Below are positions 1 to 7,812 of a stretch of 64,000 bases of DNA, one piece after another. The position numbers were made by a program, and so were the translations under genes. Numbering within the stretch: the stretch's first letter is position 1; every line of letters starts with the position of its first letter. Origin of the DNA: Allobosea sp. (GTDB taxonomy: Bacteria; Pseudomonadota; Alphaproteobacteria; Rhizobiales; Beijerinckiaceae); the NCBI GenBank assembly GCA_024231975.1, contig JAAEQB010000012.1:310001-374000 (forward strand), given 5' to 3'. The notes beneath the pieces were generated by a model. It was not told where the DNA came from. It made no database searches and saw nothing but the letters and a program-made list of their open reading frames with translations.

Positions 1-124
1 CGCGATCTTCCTGCCCTCGGTCGAGGAGCGCGACGCTTTCGCCGCGATGGGTGTGACCTGGTTCATCGTCAATTCCGACCAGGGCCTGATGAAGGGCGCG
101 GCCGCGAAGCTCCAGGGCAAGTGA
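1..124 (+). CDS. HpcH/HpaI aldolase family protein, C-terminal end only
   Basis: Only the last 40 codons are present, reading from base 2 to a TGA at 122-124; the start lies outside the window. The tail includes the phrase GVTWFIVNSDQGLMKGAA, which looks like the end of the TIM-barrel of 2-keto-3-deoxy sugar-acid or 2,4-dihydroxyhept-2-ene-1,7-dioate aldolases, where a late strand ends in a Ser-Asp pair before the closing helix. These enzymes split or join pyruvate and an aldehyde using a divalent metal. The substrate cannot be told from this fragment. The DMT permease starts about 30 bases downstream on the same strand, so the two may be co-transcribed. Confidence 0.6.
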   Translation, partial: AIFLPSVEERDAFAAMGVTWFIVNSDQGLMKGAAAKLQGK

Positions 125-155
125 CAACACCGCCTGGTTGCGGACAGATGGCGGG

Positions 156-1055
156 ATGACGACTCAAAGCCCTGCCCGCGCCTATCTCTACCTCCTGGTG
201 GCGACGCTCTTCTTCGGAAGCAACGTGGTCGCCGGCAAATTGTCCGTGGGCGAGATGTCGCCCATGGCGATCGTCATGCTGCGCTGGGTCATCGCTGCGG
301 CCTGCCTCGCCTTCATCGCCCGGCGGGCGCTGCTCACCGAATGGCGCGTCCTGCTGGGCCGCTGGCCCTATATGCTCGCCATGGGCGGTGTCGGCTTCAC
401 CGTCTTCAACGTCATGTTCTATGCCTCGGCGCATACGACCAGCGCGATCAACATGGCGATCATCCAGGGCGCGACGCCGATCGTCGTGCTGCTGATCTCG
501 GGAGCGCTCCTCGGCATCTGGCCGCCTGCTTTACAATGGCTCGGCGCTTCGATCACGGTTCTCGGCGTCGTCGTCGCGGCCTCGCACGGCTCCCTCGCCA
601 TCCTGCTCGAGCTGTCCTTCAACCGCGGCGATATCCTGATGATCGCGGCCAGCGTCATCTACGCGGTCTACACCGTCGGCCTGCGCTGGCGGCCGCAGGT
701 CTCGCCGCTCGTCTTCATCGCCGGCCTCGCCTTCGCGGCCCTGCTCACCTCGATTCCGCTCGCGATCGGCGAAGCCGCCCTCGGGCAGTTCCAGTGGCCG
801 ACGCCCAAGGGCTGGGCGCTGCTGCTGTTCATCGGGCTCTTTCCGTCGCTGCTGTGCCAGCTGCTCTATCTGCGCAGCGTCGAGCTCATCGGTGCCGCCC
901 GTGCCGGCGTCTTCTACAACCTCGTGCCGATCTTCGGCATCGTCCTCTCGGTCGCTGTCGCGCATGAGCCGCTGCGGCCCTACGCGATCGTCGCCATCGC
1001 GCTCGTCATCGGCGGGATCGCCGTCTCGGAGATCCGCAAGGGCGCCCGGGCGTGA
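156..1055 (+). CDS. EamA/DMT-family inner-membrane transporter
   Basis: A 299-residue, almost wholly hydrophobic protein with about ten predicted membrane segments in two EamA repeats, the usual architecture and length of drug/metabolite (DMT) exporters. The first repeat opens with a segment containing FFGSNVVAGKL, and the second begins near residue 150 (GDILMIAASVIYAVYTVG). The ATG at 156 is preferred over an in-frame TTG at 138, because the added residues are polar and unlike the family's start. It follows a probable aldolase gene by about 30 bases. The substrate is unknown; DMT proteins move metabolites, amino acids or drugs. Function is assigned at family level only. Confidence 0.85.
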   Translation: MTTQSPARAYLYLLVATLFFGSNVVAGKLSVGEMSPMAIVMLRWVIAAACLAFIARRALLTEWRVLLGRWPYMLAMGGVGFTVFNVMFYASAHTTSAINMAIIQGATPIVVLLISGALLGIWPPALQWLGASITVLGVVVAASHGSLAILLELSFNRGDILMIAASVIYAVYTVGLRWRPQVSPLVFIAGLAFAALLTSIPLAIGEAALGQFQWPTPKGWALLLFIGLFPSLLCQLLYLRSVELIGAARAGVFYNLVPIFGIVLSVAVAHEPLRPYAIVAIALVIGGIAVSEIRKGARA

Positions 1056-1101
1056 TGCGCGAGACCGGCCGCCTCTCCCGCCCCGCCGGAGCGTCATCAC
1101 G

Positions 1102-2835
1102 ATGATCATCGAGCCTCGCAATGGCGACGCCGAGGACGATCTGAGCAGCACCAAGACGCGCTCGCTGCTCGCGATCGCCGGCAGCCTGCTGGGCGAGATC
1201 AGCCTGCCCAAGCTCGGCCTCGCCTGGATTCTCGGGGCCCTGCTGCCGAGCCTCCTCCTGGGCGCCGCTCCGCTGGTCGTCACAGCCTGGGTCGCCTCCG
1301 TCTCCGGCCGGATGGCGGCCTTGGCCGGAGCAGGCTCGCTGATCCTGCTCGCGCTTGTCGGAATCCTCGGCTGGTACGGTTTCAGGCCGCTGTTCCGCAT
1401 GGCCGAGAAGAGTTTCTGGTCCCTGATCGCATTGGTGGTCCAGCCCGGCTACGCCGTCTGCCGCGAGGGCCTGCAGCATCTCGCTGAAAGAGTGACGTCG
1501 AGCGGCGCCGACCCCGACAGGCGCGCGCGGCTGCGCGCCGGCAGCGCGATTGGCGCAGGTCTGCTCGGCTGCGCCGTCGCCGGAACGGTCTTCGCTCTGG
1601 TCTGGCCGGCGACGCGCTGGTCGGGCGGCTTTACCGACTTCGCCGAGCCGCTGCGGCTCGTCGTGCCGGCCCTCGCCAATGCCGTCGCGCTGATGTCGCT
1701 CTATCTGGCGGCAGCCTCGCTGCTCTGGGGCATGGCCGACGGATTGATGGACCAGCCGCGTGATCTCGGCAGCTTCGACACCGTGCCTGCCTCTGCCCGC
1801 ACATGGCGCGTCGCGCATCTCTCCGACGTTCATGTCGTCGGCGAGCGCTATGGCTTCAGGATCGAGAGCGGGCGCGCCGGCCCGCGCGGCAACCAGCGTT
1901 TCCTGCAGGTGCTCGACCGGCTGGCCGAGATCCACGCGACCGAGCCGCTCGACCTGCTGCTCGTCACCGGCGACATGACAGATGCCGGCCGCTCCGCCGA
2001 ATGGGCTGAGTTCCTCGACGCGATGCAGCGCCATCCCGTGCTCGCCGCGCGGAGCCTGATCCTGCCGGGCAATCACGACGTCAACATCGTCGATCGCGCC
2101 AATCCCGCCAGGCTCGAACTGCCGGGCAGCCCGGGCAAGCGCCTGCGCCAGATGCGGACGCTCTCGGCCATGGCGGCCATCCAGGGGGAGCGGGTGCGGG
2201 TCCTCGACCAGAGCCGGACCAGGCTCGCCGGCAGCCTCTCAGACGCATTGGAGCCCCATCGCGAGGCGATCGCTGCCTTCGCCGACAAAGGCGGCGTGCG
2301 CCTCTCCGCTGGTCTCTCGGCGATCTGGGCTGACGTCTTTCCGATGGTGCTTCCTCCGGCGGAGCCGGACGGGCTCGGCACCATCCTGCTGAACTCGAAT
2401 GCGGAGGCGCATTTCTCTTTCACCAATGCGCTCGGACTCGTCGCCGAGGAGGACATGCGCGCGATCCTCGCCGTCGCCCGCGAGTTTCCGCGGGCGCGCT
2501 GGATCCTGGCACTGCACCATCATCCGATCGAATATCCGAAACCGGCGAAAGCGTTCTCGGAGCGCATCGGAACCGCGCTGATCAATGGCAGCCGTCTGCT
2601 GCGCCTGCTACGGCCGATCGCGGGCCGCACGGTTGCGATGCACGGCCACCGCCATATCGACTGGATCGGCCGTTGCGGAGCGCTCAAGATCGTCTCCGCG
2701 CCCTCACCGGTCATGGAGGCGACCGACGCCGAGCCGACCTGTTTCTACATCCACACATTGGCGGCGGCAGCGGACGGGATCGCACTGCTGGAGCCGCAGC
2801 GCATCGTGATCGAGCCCGCGCCCATGACGGAGTGA
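1102..2835 (+). CDS. Membrane-anchored metallophosphoesterase
   Basis: A 577-residue protein in two parts. The first 225 residues or so hold several hydrophobic segments (for example around ILGALLPSLLLGAAPLVV and LIALVVQPGYAV). The rest is a calcineurin-like phosphoesterase with the full metal-binding series: LSDVHVV near residue 240, GDMTDAG near 290, LPGNHDVN near 321, LHHHPIEYP near 470 and HGHRHIDW near 513. These are the Asp, His and Asn ligands for two metal ions. The substrate may be a phosphodiester or a lipid-linked phosphate. The start at 1102 sits 46 bases after the DMT gene; a longer open frame upstream overlaps that gene and is unlikely. The catalytic domain probably faces the cytoplasm, but topology is inferred. 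Confidence 0.82.
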   Translation: MIIEPRNGDAEDDLSSTKTRSLLAIAGSLLGEISLPKLGLAWILGALLPSLLLGAAPLVVTAWVASVSGRMAALAGAGSLILLALVGILGWYGFRPLFRMAEKSFWSLIALVVQPGYAVCREGLQHLAERVTSSGADPDRRARLRAGSAIGAGLLGCAVAGTVFALVWPATRWSGGFTDFAEPLRLVVPALANAVALMSLYLAAASLLWGMADGLMDQPRDLGSFDTVPASARTWRVAHLSDVHVVGERYGFRIESGRAGPRGNQRFLQVLDRLAEIHATEPLDLLLVTGDMTDAGRSAEWAEFLDAMQRHPVLAARSLILPGNHDVNIVDRANPARLELPGSPGKRLRQMRTLSAMAAIQGERVRVLDQSRTRLAGSLSDALEPHREAIAAFADKGGVRLSAGLSAIWADVFPMVLPPAEPDGLGTILLNSNAEAHFSFTNALGLVAEEDMRAILAVAREFPRARWILALHHHPIEYPKPAKAFSERIGTALINGSRLLRLLRPIAGRTVAMHGHRHIDWIGRCGALKIVSAPSPVMEATDAEPTCFYIHTLAAAADGIALLEPQRIVIEPAPMTE

Positions 2836-2915
2836 CGGACACAGCTTTTCGCCGGCCGCGATACCCGGCGTGGATCGGAAGCGTCGATGGGAGTGCGCGC
2901 ATTGCGGCGCCAGAG

Positions 2916-2990
2916 TGGCGCGGTCTACGGGAATCGAACCCGTCTTCCCAGCGTGAAAGGCTGGTGTCCTAACCGATAGACGAAGACCGC
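2916..2990 (-). tRNA. tRNA-Glu (anticodon TTC)
   Basis: Read on the minus strand, a complete 75-base cloverleaf is visible. The acceptor stem GCGGTCT pairs with AGACCGC, and there is a D-arm with GGTTAGGA. The anticodon stem CCAGC/GCTGG closes the loop CTTTCAC (anticodon TTC), and the T-arm contains GGTTCGATTC. The discriminator base is G and CCA is encoded. No intron or variable-arm extension is seen. Confidence 0.95.
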
Positions 2991-3027
2991 GGGCCTGAGC
3001 GCGAAGCGCTCTTGCGAGGCGGGGCGA

Positions 3028-3056
3028 GCTATAGTGTCCCGGCGAAGCTTGGGCAA
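3028..3056 (-). promoter_or_regulatory. Probable sigma70-type promoter of tRNA-Glu
   Basis: On the minus strand TTGCCC (-35) is followed after exactly 17 bases by TATAGC (-10), about 37 bases before the tRNA 5' end. The short leader holds a small inverted repeat (GAGCG...CGCTC). The match is good, but promoters in this group vary. Confidence 0.5.
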
Positions 3057-3084
3057 GCCCGCCATCGCGGTTTTTCGCATTCGC

Positions 3085-4887
3085 TCACAGCGGCCGGGCG
3101 AGATCGACCACACGCAGCTCGGCCCGCTCGCTGCCGCCCCAGCGATTCAGCGTCAATGTACCGGCGAGATGCACACTCTCGCCGCGCCCCGCCAGCAAGG
3201 CCTGGCCGAGCGGCTCGCGCGCGGCACGGAAGGCGATCCCGCCGATCGTCGCGCCGTCGCCGGCCCGCAGCTTGATTCGCAGATGCCCGCCGGCACCGAC
3301 CTCGACGACGTCCGTCAGGCGGTGCGCCGGCAGCACGAAGACCGGCTCGGGGCAGCCGGCGCCAAACGGCCCGGCCCGGTCGATCTCGGCGAGCAGGCGC
3401 GGATTGGCGCCGCCGGCGCTGATCGCGGCGTCGATCAGCAATGCCTCGGCCTCGCGCGAGCCGGCGACGCCGCTGGCCAGCCGCTCACTGACGAAGCTGG
3501 CGAAGGCGCCCTCCTGCCCCGGCGCCAGCGTGACGCCCGCCGCCATGGCATGGCCGCCGCCCTTGACCGCAAGGCCTGCCTCGACCGCCTGCCGCACGGC
3601 CGAGCCGAGGTCGACGCCGGCGATCGAGCGGCCGGAGCCGGTCGCGCCGCCATGGCCGTTGCGCGCCAGCGCGAAGGCTGGCCGGTTGAACCGTTCCTTC
3701 AAGCGGCCCGCAATCAGACCGACGATGCCGGGATGCCAATCGGCCGAGCCGACGACGAGCACGGGATGCGAGGCGGCATCGTCGAAGCGATGCTCGACCT
3801 CGGCAACCGCCTCCTCGACCGCGGCGCGCTCGATCTCCTGGCGTTCCTGGTTGAGGCGGTTGAGCTCGGCGGCGATCGTGCGCGCTTCGACCTCATCTGA
3901 TGTCTGCAGCAGCCGGGCGCCGAGCGCCGCATCGCCGATTCGTCCGCCGGCATTGATGCGTGGGCCGAGCAGGAAGCCGAGATGCCAGGGCTGCACCGGC
4001 CCATCGAGTCCGGCGACATCGAGCAGCGCGGCGAGACCGAGCCTGTGACGCTGCCGCATGATCGCGATGCCCTGGCGCACGAAGGCACGGTTGAGGCCGA
4101 TCAGCGGCACGACGTCGGCGACGGTCGCCAGCCCGACGAGGTCGAGCGCTGCGAGCAGATCGGGCTCGCCGCCCCTCGCCCGCCAGGCGCCGCGCCGCCG
4201 CAGTTCGCGATTGGTCGCCACCAAGGTGAGGAAGACGACGCCGGCGGCGCAGAGATGGCCCAGGCCCGCGAGATCGTCCTGCCGGTTCGGGTTGACCAGC
4301 GCCCGGACCTCGGGGAGGAGTTCCGGCGCCTGGTGGTGGTCGAGCACGACGGTGTCGAGGCCAAGTCGCGCCGCCTGTTGCAGCGGCTCGTGGCTGGTGG
4401 TGCCGCAGTCGACGGTGACGAGCAGCGTGGCGCCCTCGCCTGCCAGCATGGTGATCGCCTCGGCATTCGGACCATAACCCTCGATCAGCCGGTCGGGGAT
4501 ATGGATGCGCGGTTTCGCTCCGGCCTCGGCCAGGAAGCCGGCGAGCAGCGCTGCCGAGCAGGCGCCGTCGACGTCGTAATCGCCGAAGATCGCGACCCTC
4601 TCGCCGGAGATCGCCGCTTGCGCCAACCGCGCGGCCGCACGGTCCATGTCGCGCAGCACGGACGGGTCCGGCAGCAGGTCGCGCAGCTTCGGTTCGAGAT
4701 GGCGCAAGGCCTCGCTGGAGACGACACCGCGGCCGGCGAGGATGCGCGCCAGCGTATCAGGCACGCCCTCGACCTGCGCCAGCGCCTCGGCTTGTGCGAG
4801 GCCGGCGAGGTCGAGGCGGTCGCGCCACGGGCGTCCGAGGGCCGAGTGCCCGACGCCGAGGAACAGACGATTCTGGCCTAAAGTCAT
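3085..4887 (-). CDS. recJ: Single-stranded-DNA-specific 5'-3' exonuclease RecJ
   Basis: A 600-residue protein with the DHH/DHHA1 architecture of RecJ. It has FGDYDVDGACSAAL (Asp pair at 103-107), the VTVDCGTT motif at 158-164 and LDHHQAPE (DHH at 183-185), all manganese ligands. A glycine-rich GGGHAMAAG substrate-binding signature follows in the DHHA1 domain. RecJ degrades single-stranded DNA 5'-3' in RecF-pathway recombination, mismatch repair and base-excision repair. The ATG at 4887 gives the normal start (MTLGQNRLFLGV); a longer frame reaching 4998 would overlap the neighbouring MFS gene and adds an Arg-rich tail not typical of RecJ. Confidence 0.96.
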   Translation of the reverse strand: MTLGQNRLFLGVGHSALGRPWRDRLDLAGLAQAEALAQVEGVPDTLARILAGRGVVSSEALRHLEPKLRDLLPDPSVLRDMDRAAARLAQAAISGERVAIFGDYDVDGACSAALLAGFLAEAGAKPRIHIPDRLIEGYGPNAEAITMLAGEGATLLVTVDCGTTSHEPLQQAARLGLDTVVLDHHQAPELLPEVRALVNPNRQDDLAGLGHLCAAGVVFLTLVATNRELRRRGAWRARGGEPDLLAALDLVGLATVADVVPLIGLNRAFVRQGIAIMRQRHRLGLAALLDVAGLDGPVQPWHLGFLLGPRINAGGRIGDAALGARLLQTSDEVEARTIAAELNRLNQERQEIERAAVEEAVAEVEHRFDDAASHPVLVVGSADWHPGIVGLIAGRLKERFNRPAFALARNGHGGATGSGRSIAGVDLGSAVRQAVEAGLAVKGGGHAMAAGVTLAPGQEGAFASFVSERLASGVAGSREAEALLIDAAISAGGANPRLLAEIDRAGPFGAGCPEPVFVLPAHRLTDVVEVGAGGHLRIKLRAGDGATIGGIAFRAAREPLGQALLAGRGESVHLAGTLTLNRWGGSERAELRVVDLARPL

Positions 4888-4945
4888 GCGCCACCGCTGG
4901 CGCAGCGGCGCGGCTTCGTCAATTGGCGCGTTTCTTTGGGGTGCA

Positions 4946-6490
4946 TCACTCGAGCGGCTTCTGGTCCTCGATCGCCTGGGCGGTGACCTTGCGGGCACTC
5001 ACCGGCGCATGCCCGGAAACCTCGGCGCCGGCATCGGGTTTCAACCTGATCATCCACAGAACCGACGAGGCCGAGATCAGGCCGACCAGGACGAAGGCCG
5101 GCCAGAAATCGCCGGCGCCGAGCGCCTTGCCGCCATTATAGAGGTTGGCGGCCTCCAGCGCGAAAGCCCCGACGGTGATGCCGAGGCTGAGCGACAATTG
5201 CTGGGCGACGCTGGAGAAGCTGGTCGCGCTCGACATGTCGCGGTTGGAGACGTCGGCATAGCTCAGCGCATTGATGCCGGTGAATTGCAGCGAGCGGAAG
5301 CAGCCGCCGACGAAGAGCACCCCGAGCATGATCCAATGCGGCGTCGACGGCGTGAACAGGCCAGAGCAGGCAAGGAAGGCCGAGCCGATCAGCGCATTGA
5401 ACGTCAGCACGCCGCGGAAGCCGAAGCGGGCAAGGATCGTCTTCGCCAGCGTTTTCATCACGAGGGCGCCAGCGGCTGAGGCGAAGGTGATCAGGCCCGA
5501 CTGCAGCGCGTCGAGGCCGAAGCCGAGCTGCAGCATCAAGGGCAGCAGGAACGGGATCGCGCCGATACCGATACGGAAGATCGAGCCGCCGAGGACGCCG
5601 ATCCGGTAGGTCGGAATCCGCAGCAGCGAGAGGTTGAGCACCGGATAGGCCAGGCGGCGCGCATGGAACCAGTAGAGGATGAGGGCCGCGATGCCGAAGG
5701 CGACGCAGCCATAGGACACGGCAAGCGGCACGAGATGGCGCCCGCCGGTGGCGAGGCCGAGCATCAGCGCGGCGAAGCCGGTCGAGGACAGCAGGAAGCC
5801 GGTGATATCGAGGGGCGCGACATCCTCCTCGCGCACATCCTCGAAGAACATCGTCGCGAGCGCGATGCCGAGCAGGCCGATCGGCAGGTTGATGAAGAAG
5901 ATCCAGCGCCAGTCGAAATAGGTGGTGATGAAGCCGCCGACCACAGGCCCGACGACCGGGCCGACCAGCGCCGGCACCGTCAGATACGCCAAGGCGCTGA
6001 CCAGCTCGGACTTCTCGACACTGCGCAGGATGACGAGCCGGCCGACCGGCACCATCATCGCCCCGCCCATGCCCTGGATGAAGCGCGCGCCGACGAAGGC
6101 GCCGAGCGAGTTCGAGAAGGCGCAGAGCACCGAGCCGAGCATGAAGATGCCGAGCGCTGTCCTGAAGATGGTACGGGCGCCGAATCTATCGGCCATCCAG
6201 CCGGAGATCGGGATGAAGACGGCGAGGCTGACGAGGTAGGAGGTCAGCGCCAGCTTGAGCGCGATCGGATCCTCGCCGAGCGATTTGGCGATCACCGGCA
6301 GCGAGGTCGCGATCACCGTCGAGTCGGTGTTCTCCATGAACAACGCGCAGGCGACGATCAGGGGCAGGAGCTTGGCGCGCTGCAAGGAATCGGACTTTCG
6401 GATTTTGGCCGCCCGCTGCCCTTTAATGCGGCTCCATTCGGCTGGCGAGGGCCGATCGGAGCTTGGTGACGAGGGTTGCAACTGACGCAT
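4946..6490 (-). CDS. MFS transporter, DHA2 (EmrB/QacA-like) drug exporter
   Basis: About 514 residues with roughly 14 membrane segments. The first holds the DHA2-style phrase MENTDSTVIATSLP, followed by the loop 2-3 signature GWMADRFGARTIF and the segment-5 motif C phrase VGPVVGPVVGGFI, which marks proton-driven exporters. Substrates of this family are hydrophobic drugs, dyes or detergents. The ATG at 6490 is chosen; another in-frame start at 6550 would only add polar residues. It lies between recJ (58 bases downstream) and a divergent small secreted gene. No TetR- or MarR-type regulator is adjacent. Confidence 0.85.
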   Translation of the reverse strand: MRQLQPSSPSSDRPSPAEWSRIKGQRAAKIRKSDSLQRAKLLPLIVACALFMENTDSTVIATSLPVIAKSLGEDPIALKLALTSYLVSLAVFIPISGWMADRFGARTIFRTALGIFMLGSVLCAFSNSLGAFVGARFIQGMGGAMMVPVGRLVILRSVEKSELVSALAYLTVPALVGPVVGPVVGGFITTYFDWRWIFFINLPIGLLGIALATMFFEDVREEDVAPLDITGFLLSSTGFAALMLGLATGGRHLVPLAVSYGCVAFGIAALILYWFHARRLAYPVLNLSLLRIPTYRIGVLGGSIFRIGIGAIPFLLPLMLQLGFGLDALQSGLITFASAAGALVMKTLAKTILARFGFRGVLTFNALIGSAFLACSGLFTPSTPHWIMLGVLFVGGCFRSLQFTGINALSYADVSNRDMSSATSFSSVAQQLSLSLGITVGAFALEAANLYNGGKALGAGDFWPAFVLVGLISASSVLWMIRLKPDAGAEVSGHAPVSARKVTAQAIEDQKPLE

Positions 6491-6679
6491 GGCACATCGT
6501 GACGTCTGCCGCGATGGCGGCGAAATCTCGACCTGCGCCATGGGCGTCACAAGGACGTGATGGCGGCTCTGCCATGCATTTCGAGCGGGTCATTTCGGCA
6601 GGAGCATCCCTATCTCCTTTACATGGGGTGATGACTTCGTACCCACCCGTGCGGCAGGCCGCCGGGCAGGAGGTGTGTC

Positions 6680-7018
6680 ATGATCGATCAGGCTGCTTCT
6701 CAGAGATCACGCTATGTTCGCGGGGCAAGGCTTGGCGCGCTGGCATTGGCTCTTGGCGCCGGCTGGGCATTCATCGGCCTGGCAGCGACACCGGCAGCGG
6801 CACTCGATACGAGCTGGAAAGGCGTTTGCACGTTTCCGGTCGCACCGCAGGCCTACAATGAAATGATGCGCGAACGCGTCTGCCTCGACCAGAATTACTG
6901 CCAGCGAATGGCTGACGCGCAAGGCAGTCCCTTCACCGGCAATGGCTGCATCATGGTGGCTCCGTCGGTCACCGCCAATGCGGCCCCGGCGCCGCGTTCT
7001 AGCTACGCCAAACGCTAG
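6680..7018 (+). CDS. Small secreted four-cysteine protein, copy 1
   Basis: A 112-residue protein with a twin-basic N-terminus, a hydrophobic stretch (residues about 18-35) and an Ala-rich cleavage region ending near residue 42, so it is probably exported to the periplasm. The mature part starts with DTSWKG and holds cysteines at 50, 68, 74 and 90. An AGGAGG-like ribosome site (ggaggtgtgtc) precedes the ATG. It is a paralogue of the next gene, with the same cysteine spacing and a shared CQRMADAQGS/CQQMANAQGS core. I do not recognise the family. Two disulphides are likely in the periplasm, but that is inference. Confidence 0.75.
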   Translation: MIDQAASQRSRYVRGARLGALALALGAGWAFIGLAATPAAALDTSWKGVCTFPVAPQAYNEMMRERVCLDQNYCQRMADAQGSPFTGNGCIMVAPSVTANAAPAPRSSYAKR

Positions 7019-7026
7019 AGGCGGCT

Positions 7027-7053
7027 CCGCAAGACCCGGGGCGAGTCTTGCGG
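7027..7053 (+). terminator. Stem-loop after small secreted gene, possible terminator
   Basis: The stem CCGCAAGAC pairs perfectly with GTCTTGCGG around a 9-base loop, starting 9 bases after the stop codon. There is no T-run, so it may be a weak terminator or an mRNA-stabilising hairpin. Confidence 0.45.
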
Positions 7054-7296
7054 CTGCTTGCTGATTCAAGACCAGATTGCACCTCCCTGGCGCTGCGGCG
7101 TCGCGATAAGAGTAATCGCGGCTGCCCATCTGTCGGTATCTGGTCGGCAAAGGATCATTCCGACGATCTCGGCACGAAGACGTGAATGCTGGTCACGTAT
7201 TCGCGGCAAGCATGTCGTCAATCCGTGATCGATCACTATGTGAGGTGTGACGGGGCACTATTTCAGCGAGCCGCGGCGTCCGCGGCGAGAGGTTTT

Positions 7297-7632
7297 ATGA
7301 CTGACTTGTTTCACCTCCATATCCATCCCTTGACCGCGATCCGCCATGGCGCCGCAGCTGCCTTGCTAGCTGGGGGCGTCTTCTTCAGCCTGGGACAGGC
7401 CCCGGCTGCGGCCCAGTCGACCAGTTGGGAAGAAGGCTGCGCGATGCGCGTGGTGACACCGGGCTCTGGTGACATCCTGCGCACGACGAACTGCGGCCGG
7501 CAGAAGGATTGCCAGCAGATGGCCAATGCCCAGGGCAGCATGATGATGGACAAAGGCTGCTTCTTCGTGATGCCCAACGCCTCCGCCCCTGCCTCGCAGG
7601 CTGGCCAGACCCGCCCCGTCCGCAAGCAATGA
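7297..7632 (+). CDS. Small secreted four-cysteine protein, copy 2
   Basis: A 111-residue protein with a hydrophobic signal region (about residues 18-35) ending in APAAAQ, so probably cleaved near residue 40 and exported. The mature domain holds cysteines at 48, 66, 72 and 88, exactly the 18-6-16 spacing of the upstream paralogue, plus a matching TSW motif and a CQQMANAQGS core. The ATG at 7297 has an upstream GAGAGG ribosome site and gives a proper signal peptide; an upstream in-frame start at 7186 does not. Family and function are unknown. Confidence 0.75.
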   Translation: MTDLFHLHIHPLTAIRHGAAAALLAGGVFFSLGQAPAAAQSTSWEEGCAMRVVTPGSGDILRTTNCGRQKDCQQMANAQGSMMMDKGCFFVMPNASAPASQAGQTRPVRKQ

Positions 7633-7812
7633 TCGCCGGCTGACAACCCTTGCATCGGGCGTGACGCCGTGTTGCGCCCGGTGCCGACAACTTTTGTCAT
7701 CGCGCCCCTAGCGGGCGCGCCACACGCGTGATATCGGGCCTCGTCAACTCGGCTTAGGGCACATCCGCCCTGCCCCTTTTCAGTGCCGGCCGCACCGGCC
7801 CCGGAGTTGACC

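Noticed and set aside
7701..7719. Perfect stem CGCGCCC/GGGCGCG in the guaB upstream region
   Set aside because: It has no T-run and no match to a known leader or riboswitch. Short GC-rich stems are expected by chance at this base composition, so it is not listed as a feature.
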